NCBI RefSeq assembly: GCF_000373925.1
Contig: NZ_KB892778.1
Span: 1-53,570 of the forward strand
DNA: 53,570 nt
Source of the DNA: Actinopolymorpha alba DSM 45243
Lineage (GTDB): Bacteria > Actinomycetota > Actinomycetes > Propionibacteriales > Actinopolymorphaceae
Direction: 5' to 3'
Each line of letters starts with the position of its first letter. The stretch's first letter is position 1. The notes beneath the pieces are model-generated. The model was not told where the DNA came from, ran no database searches, and worked only from the letters and a program-made list of their open reading frames with translations. Shown piece by piece: positions 50,097 to 53,570 of the stretch. Position numbers and translations under genes: made by a program.

Positions 50097-51142
50097 TGAG
50101 CGTTCCCCGATTGGCTGTCATCGGCACCGGGTGGTGGGCGACGACGGCGCACCTGCCGTCCCTCGTCGATTACGACGGCGCCGAGTTGGTGGCGGTCTGC
50201 GACGCGCGCGCGGACCGGGCGCGGGTGGTGGCGGAGCGGTTCGGCGTACGGCACTCCTTCAACGACGTCAGCGCGCTTGTGGCCGCCGGACTCGTCGATG
50301 GCGTCATCGTCGCAACGCCCCACACGAGCCACCACGAGGTTGCCAGGGCGGCGCTCGACGCGGGACTCCACGTCCTGGTGGAGAAGCCGCTGACGACGTC
50401 CGCCTCCGACGCGTGGGAGCTGGTGGCGGTCGCCGAATCGGCCGGCCTGCACCTGGCAGCCGGCTACACCTACCAGCACACCCGGACGGCGGGCTTCGTC
50501 CAGCGGGCGGTGCGGGAGGAGATCGGCGAACTCGTGTGCGTGGCGGCGGAGTTCGCATCCGGGACCGTCACGCTCTTCGCCGGAACGGAGGATCCTTCGA
50601 CGGCCACGGAACCACATCCCCTCACTTACTCCGACCCGGCGAACGCGGGCGGCGGTCAGGGCCACGCGCAGGTGACCCACCTGATGGGCATGGTCCTGTG
50701 GGCGACGGGACGGCAGGTCGAGGAGGTGTCCTGTTACCTCGACCACCGTGGGCTCGCGGTCGACGTCGCGGACGCGATGGCGTTCCGGTTCGTGGGCGGC
50801 GGACTTGGCACAGTCACCTCCACGGGTACCGCGGTCGGCGGGCAGCCGCCGCACCAGCGGATCCGCTACTACGGCACCAATGGCTCGCTCGAGCAAGACC
50901 TGCTCTCCGCTCGAGCCACGTTGTACCGCGGCGACGGTACGTCGATCTCCAGCGAACCGGCGGTCGGAGAGCCCGCGTACCCGACGTACGCACCCGCTCG
51001 GTGCTTCGCTGACCTGCTGTCGGGCCGCGGCCCGAACCTCGCACCGGGCCGGCCGGCCGCCGCGACGACCGCCTTCCTCGACGCCGCCTACCGGTCGGCC
51101 GCATCCGGAGCCCCGCAGCGCGTGCATGCCAGGATGGGGTGA
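50096..51142 (+). CDS. Gfo/Idh/MocA family oxidoreductase (cluster 2)
   Basis: 348 aa. RLAVIGTGWWATTAHLPSLV (NAD(P) loop), VIVATPHTSHHEVARAAL, VLVEKPLTTSA (EKP signature), then GYTYQHTRTAGFVQRAV and GGGQGHAQVTHLMGMVLWAT with the catalytic histidine region. It could oxidise the imported sugar ahead of the dehydratase. ATG 50096 is coupled to the dehydratase gene (TGATG); its own stop overlaps the ATG of a GrpB remnant in the same manner. Confidence 0.9.
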   Translation: MSVPRLAVIGTGWWATTAHLPSLVDYDGAELVAVCDARADRARVVAERFGVRHSFNDVSALVAAGLVDGVIVATPHTSHHEVARAALDAGLHVLVEKPLTTSASDAWELVAVAESAGLHLAAGYTYQHTRTAGFVQRAVREEIGELVCVAAEFASGTVTLFAGTEDPSTATEPHPLTYSDPANAGGGQGHAQVTHLMGMVLWATGRQVEEVSCYLDHRGLAVDVADAMAFRFVGGGLGTVTSTGTAVGGQPPHQRIRYYGTNGSLEQDLLSARATLYRGDGTSISSEPAVGEPAYPTYAPARCFADLLSGRGPNLAPGRPAAATTAFLDAAYRSAASGAPQRVHARMG

Positions 51143-51249
51143 TGCGGCAGGATCCGATCACGATCGTTGCGTACGACCCTGACTGGCCGGCGTTCCGTGA
51201 TCACCTCCGTGCCAATCCTGCCGTCGCGGCCGAATACGCGCGGGTTTGA
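51142..51249 (+). pseudogene. GrpB (UPF0157) gene with internal deletion
   Basis: A 35-codon frame from ATG 51142: ITIVAYDPDWPA is the GrpB N-terminus, and it joins directly to FRDHLRANPAVAAEYARV, the GrpB C-terminus. Roughly 110 residues between them, including the catalytic nucleotidyltransferase-like core, are gone, and the deletion is in frame. Start overlaps the preceding stop (TGATG). Confidence 0.75.
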
Positions 51250-51262
51250 GGAGCCCTTCGCC

Positions 51263-52654
51263 TCAGAAAGGTATGAGCTCATCTTCTTGGGCGAGTTGCG
51301 CGGCGACGGATTCTCGTTGTCGTCTCGCTTCCGGGTCGGCCTGCCGGGGAATCCCGCCGCCTGGTAGGGGATCGGGGTTCGCGTCGTAGGTGTGCCCAAG
51401 CGGGCTTTGGGTCTTGAAGTAGCCCGGTTCGGGTTGGGTCCACAACCAGCCGCCTTCGTGTTTGGCTCGGTGGTGGCGTTTGCAGAGCATGGTCAGGTTG
51501 CAGGCGCAGGTGGTCCCACCATTCCGGTGTTCGAACGTGTGGTCTGCTTCGCATCGCTCGGCTGGCCGTTCGCAGCCTGGGTGGCGGCAGGTGCGGTCCC
51601 TCGCCTGCACGAATTCGCGTTGTTTCTTGGTGGGCCGGTAGGCGCTGCGGTTGTGGTAGACGACCACCCCGTCGGCGGTGACGGTCCAGCAGTACTCAAA
51701 CCCTGCCTCGGCGGCTTTGATGAGGTCGGCGAGCACGTCTTCGGAGATTGGGCCGAAGTCCTTCAGGTCAGCTGGCTCGAACCCGGCCTCGCCAGCGCGC
51801 TCGTCCGTCTGGCCGGCCTGGCCGGCGGCGGCCTTGATCCAGGTGTCCAGTGGGGCGACAAGCTCAACTTTGACTGCCATGCCGCCGGTGTCGAGGTGTC
51901 GGCCGCGCAGGAGGTCGAGGAAGACGTCGACTTCGATCTCACCGAGCCAGCGGTCATCGCCGCCTGCTTTGAGGTGCTCGGTCAGCCTGTTGATGAACGC
52001 TTTCGCCTCCGCCACCTTCTCCAGCGGCAGGTCGTAGCCGAAGATACTCGCGGTCCCGTTGACACCGGCGCCGAACTGAATCTTGCGTTCGCGTTTCGCG
52101 GCCTTCCGCCGTTCCTCGGCACCCACCGGATCCAGCTTGATCACTTTGGCTTTCAGGCGGCGCTCAAGCTGCTGCCGAGTCAACTCCGAAGCTTTGGGCA
52201 GGATCCATTCCTCTGCTTCGCGGGCGAGTTCGTCTGACAGGCAGCTGGTTTCGGAGGAGATTTCCCGTGCCTTGTTCACATCAATCCGACCCGCCTCCAG
52301 TGCCGCGCGGGTCCCGGGGAGTCGCTTGGTGAGGTCGAACGCCAAGTCCAGTTCACGATCAGCCGACCCCGGTGACAGGGTGAGTGCCGCCCCGATCTCA
52401 ACGGAGGCGAACTCGCTGCAGGTTTCCAGCAGTTCTGGTGGCGCGTCCTCACCACCCATCGGTGACCGCGCCACGTAGGCCATCGCGTCATACATCCGGC
52501 ACGACGCCCACGACGCCTGCCGCTGCCAGGCCCGCATCACCACGACGCGCGCGTAGCCATTCACAGCAGTCAGATCAATCGCGGCGAGTTTGGTGGCAAG
52601 CTCAGGACCCGGCGCGGCCACCGCCAACACATCAACATCCCCGTGGTCGAACAT
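51263..52654 (-). CDS. DUF222/HNH endonuclease family protein (13E12 type)
   Basis: 463 aa. The N-terminal DUF222 helical region (ELATKLAAIDLTAVNGYARV, ALEAGRIDVNKAREISSE, LKAKVIKLDPVGAEERRKAA) is followed by a C-terminal HNH nuclease: CRHPGCERPAERCEADHTFE, HRNGGTTCACNLTMLCKRHH. Metal and catalytic residues are all present (DH, N, HH). Function of the family is unsettled; genes are multicopy in actinobacteria and may be mobile. ATG 52654 is the likely start; 52729 is also open. Confidence 0.88.
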   Translation of the reverse strand: MFDHGDVDVLAVAAPGPELATKLAAIDLTAVNGYARVVVMRAWQRQASWASCRMYDAMAYVARSPMGGEDAPPELLETCSEFASVEIGAALTLSPGSADRELDLAFDLTKRLPGTRAALEAGRIDVNKAREISSETSCLSDELAREAEEWILPKASELTRQQLERRLKAKVIKLDPVGAEERRKAAKRERKIQFGAGVNGTASIFGYDLPLEKVAEAKAFINRLTEHLKAGGDDRWLGEIEVDVFLDLLRGRHLDTGGMAVKVELVAPLDTWIKAAAGQAGQTDERAGEAGFEPADLKDFGPISEDVLADLIKAAEAGFEYCWTVTADGVVVYHNRSAYRPTKKQREFVQARDRTCRHPGCERPAERCEADHTFEHRNGGTTCACNLTMLCKRHHRAKHEGGWLWTQPEPGYFKTQSPLGHTYDANPDPLPGGGIPRQADPEARRQRESVAAQLAQEDELIPF

Positions 52655-52816
52655 GTATGCGACTCTATCACGAAAATGATCAGTTCGCCGACGCTCAGAA
52701 CCCTTTGTTTTCAACAGGATTCCGTACATTGGCCAGGCCGTCAGGCGAGCTCGGGAACGTCGTCAACGAGCCCTTGCGCCGATCGATCTGCACGCCCCAA
52801 TGCCCTAGGCCGTGTT

Positions 52817-53570
52817 TCATAAGTGTCGTTCGAGGTCACGGAGCCAGGTGTCGATGGCGGCGATGTGGATGGTGGCCTGGTAGCGGACGGCGAGTTTGTC
52901 GTATCGGGTGGCTACGGCGCGACGCTGCTTGAGCAGGTTGATGCCGCATTCGACGGCGTGTCGCTGCTTGTAGATATCGGAGTCGAAGGCGGGTGGTCGC
53001 CCGCCGCGGGAGCCGCGGTTGCGGCGGTGGGCGGCCTGATCGACTTTGACCGGGATGGTTGCCCGGATGCCGCGTCGCCGCAGGTAGACCCGGTTTGCGC
53101 GGGAGCTGTAGGCCCTGTCAGCCAGCACCCGGTCGGGACGACATTGAGGGCGGCCTGGGCCGGGGCGGGCCACGCTGATGCCGTCCAGCACCGCCTGGAA
53201 CTGCGGGGGTGTCGCCACGCTGCCCGGCGGTGACCAGGATCGACAGCGGCTTGCGGCCTTGCTCACAACCCAGATGGAGTTTCGTGGTCCAGCCGCCGCG
53301 GGAGCGTCCCAACGCGTGATCAGCCGGCTCGATCCCGCCGACGCCGGCCAGGCCGCCTGGTGGTTCGGCTTGCAGATCCCCCTTTTCCGGGCTCCGGCCG
53401 CATGCTGGTGCGCCCTGGCAATCGTGGAATCCACGCTCACATCCCAGGTGATCAACCCAGCCGCATCGGCACAGGCCTGCAACCCGGCCAGGACCCGCGC
53501 CCAGGTGCCATCCCGCTACCAACGGCGAAACAGGCCATACACCGTCTGCCAAGGCCCATACTCCGCAGGC
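52817..53570 (-). pseudogene. IS5-family transposase, multiply broken, cut by window end
   Basis: Reading minus strand from the edge: PAEYGPWQTVYGLFRRW, then an in-frame TAG (53518-53516) where glutamine is expected, then [45 protein letters not shown] shift near 53320 is needed for [17 protein letters not shown] and [16 protein letters not shown], and a second near 53215 returns to the first frame for [40 protein letters not shown] and the stop at 52817. The DDE residues and Y-R-E style region are present in pieces. One end is near 52808 (ggccgtgtttcataagt). Confidence 0.85.

Noticed and set aside
1-53570. Prophage
   Set aside because: Integrase remnants exist, but no capsid, terminase, portal or tail genes were seen.

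Overview
The window is high-GC DNA with GTG and TTG starts, actinobacterial integrase and 13E12-type HNH families, an ECF41 sigma factor, Tat-dependent lipoproteins and two sugar importers with no ATPase gene of their own. All of this points to an actinomycete chromosome (Kribbella/Actinopolymorpha-like or Micromonospora-like). Genus cannot be settled from the sequence alone. No rRNA, intact tRNA, CRISPR array or phage structural gene was seen.

Left third (1-19.5 kb): a decayed accessory region. Two 43-nt 3' fragments of a tRNA-Thr(CGT) gene (438-480, 4986-5028) bracket a frameshifted tyrosine integrase and about 4 kb of small cargo genes (MafI-like and DUF4265 proteins, a HTH gene, hypotheticals). 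Beyond it lie an ankyrin protein, a nucleotidyltransferase, four DHFR/RibD-fold reductases, a CdiI-like immunity protein, an SDR gene beside a truncated ECF41 sigma factor, a cupin, a TPR protein, a methyltransferase and an AraC regulator. Among them are broken genes: IS630 transposase end, two more integrase pieces, a GNAT fused to a frameshifted second gene, a HisD-like tail and a headless XRE-type regulator. A structured repeat of about 175 bp occurs twice, and 56-nt inverted repeats flank the AraC/DHFR pair.

Middle (19.5-27 kb): PAP2 phosphatase, arylamine N-acetyltransferase, phosphotriesterase-like hydrolase, PIG-V-type mannosyltransferase, and a TetR regulator divergent from a two-gene drug-export ABC system with a perfect 15-bp palindromic operator between them. 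The 525-bp gap after the exporter holds no gene but at least six successive, mutually different hairpins.

Right half (27-51 kb): largely intact metabolism. Cluster 1 is LacI regulator, solute-binding protein, two permeases, zinc dehydrogenase and Gfo/Idh/MocA oxidoreductase, with two copies of the palindrome TGCTACGTAGCA in front of the transport operon. A hydrolase, a pseudogenised phosphotransferase, an MFS transporter, a small GNAT and a signalling pair follow. In the pair, a receiver/glutaredoxin-like/thioredoxin-reductase-like fusion precedes a cNMP-domain histidine kinase. Cluster 2 is a 1096-aa Tat-secreted presumed carbohydrate-active protein, solute-binding protein, two permeases, an eroded secreted protein, an L-rhamnonate-dehydratase-like enolase enzyme and a second Gfo/Idh/MocA oxidoreductase. 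It reads as a secrete, import and oxidise pathway for an acidic or deoxy sugar. The right edge has a GrpB remnant, a DUF222/HNH gene and a dead IS5 transposase running off the window.
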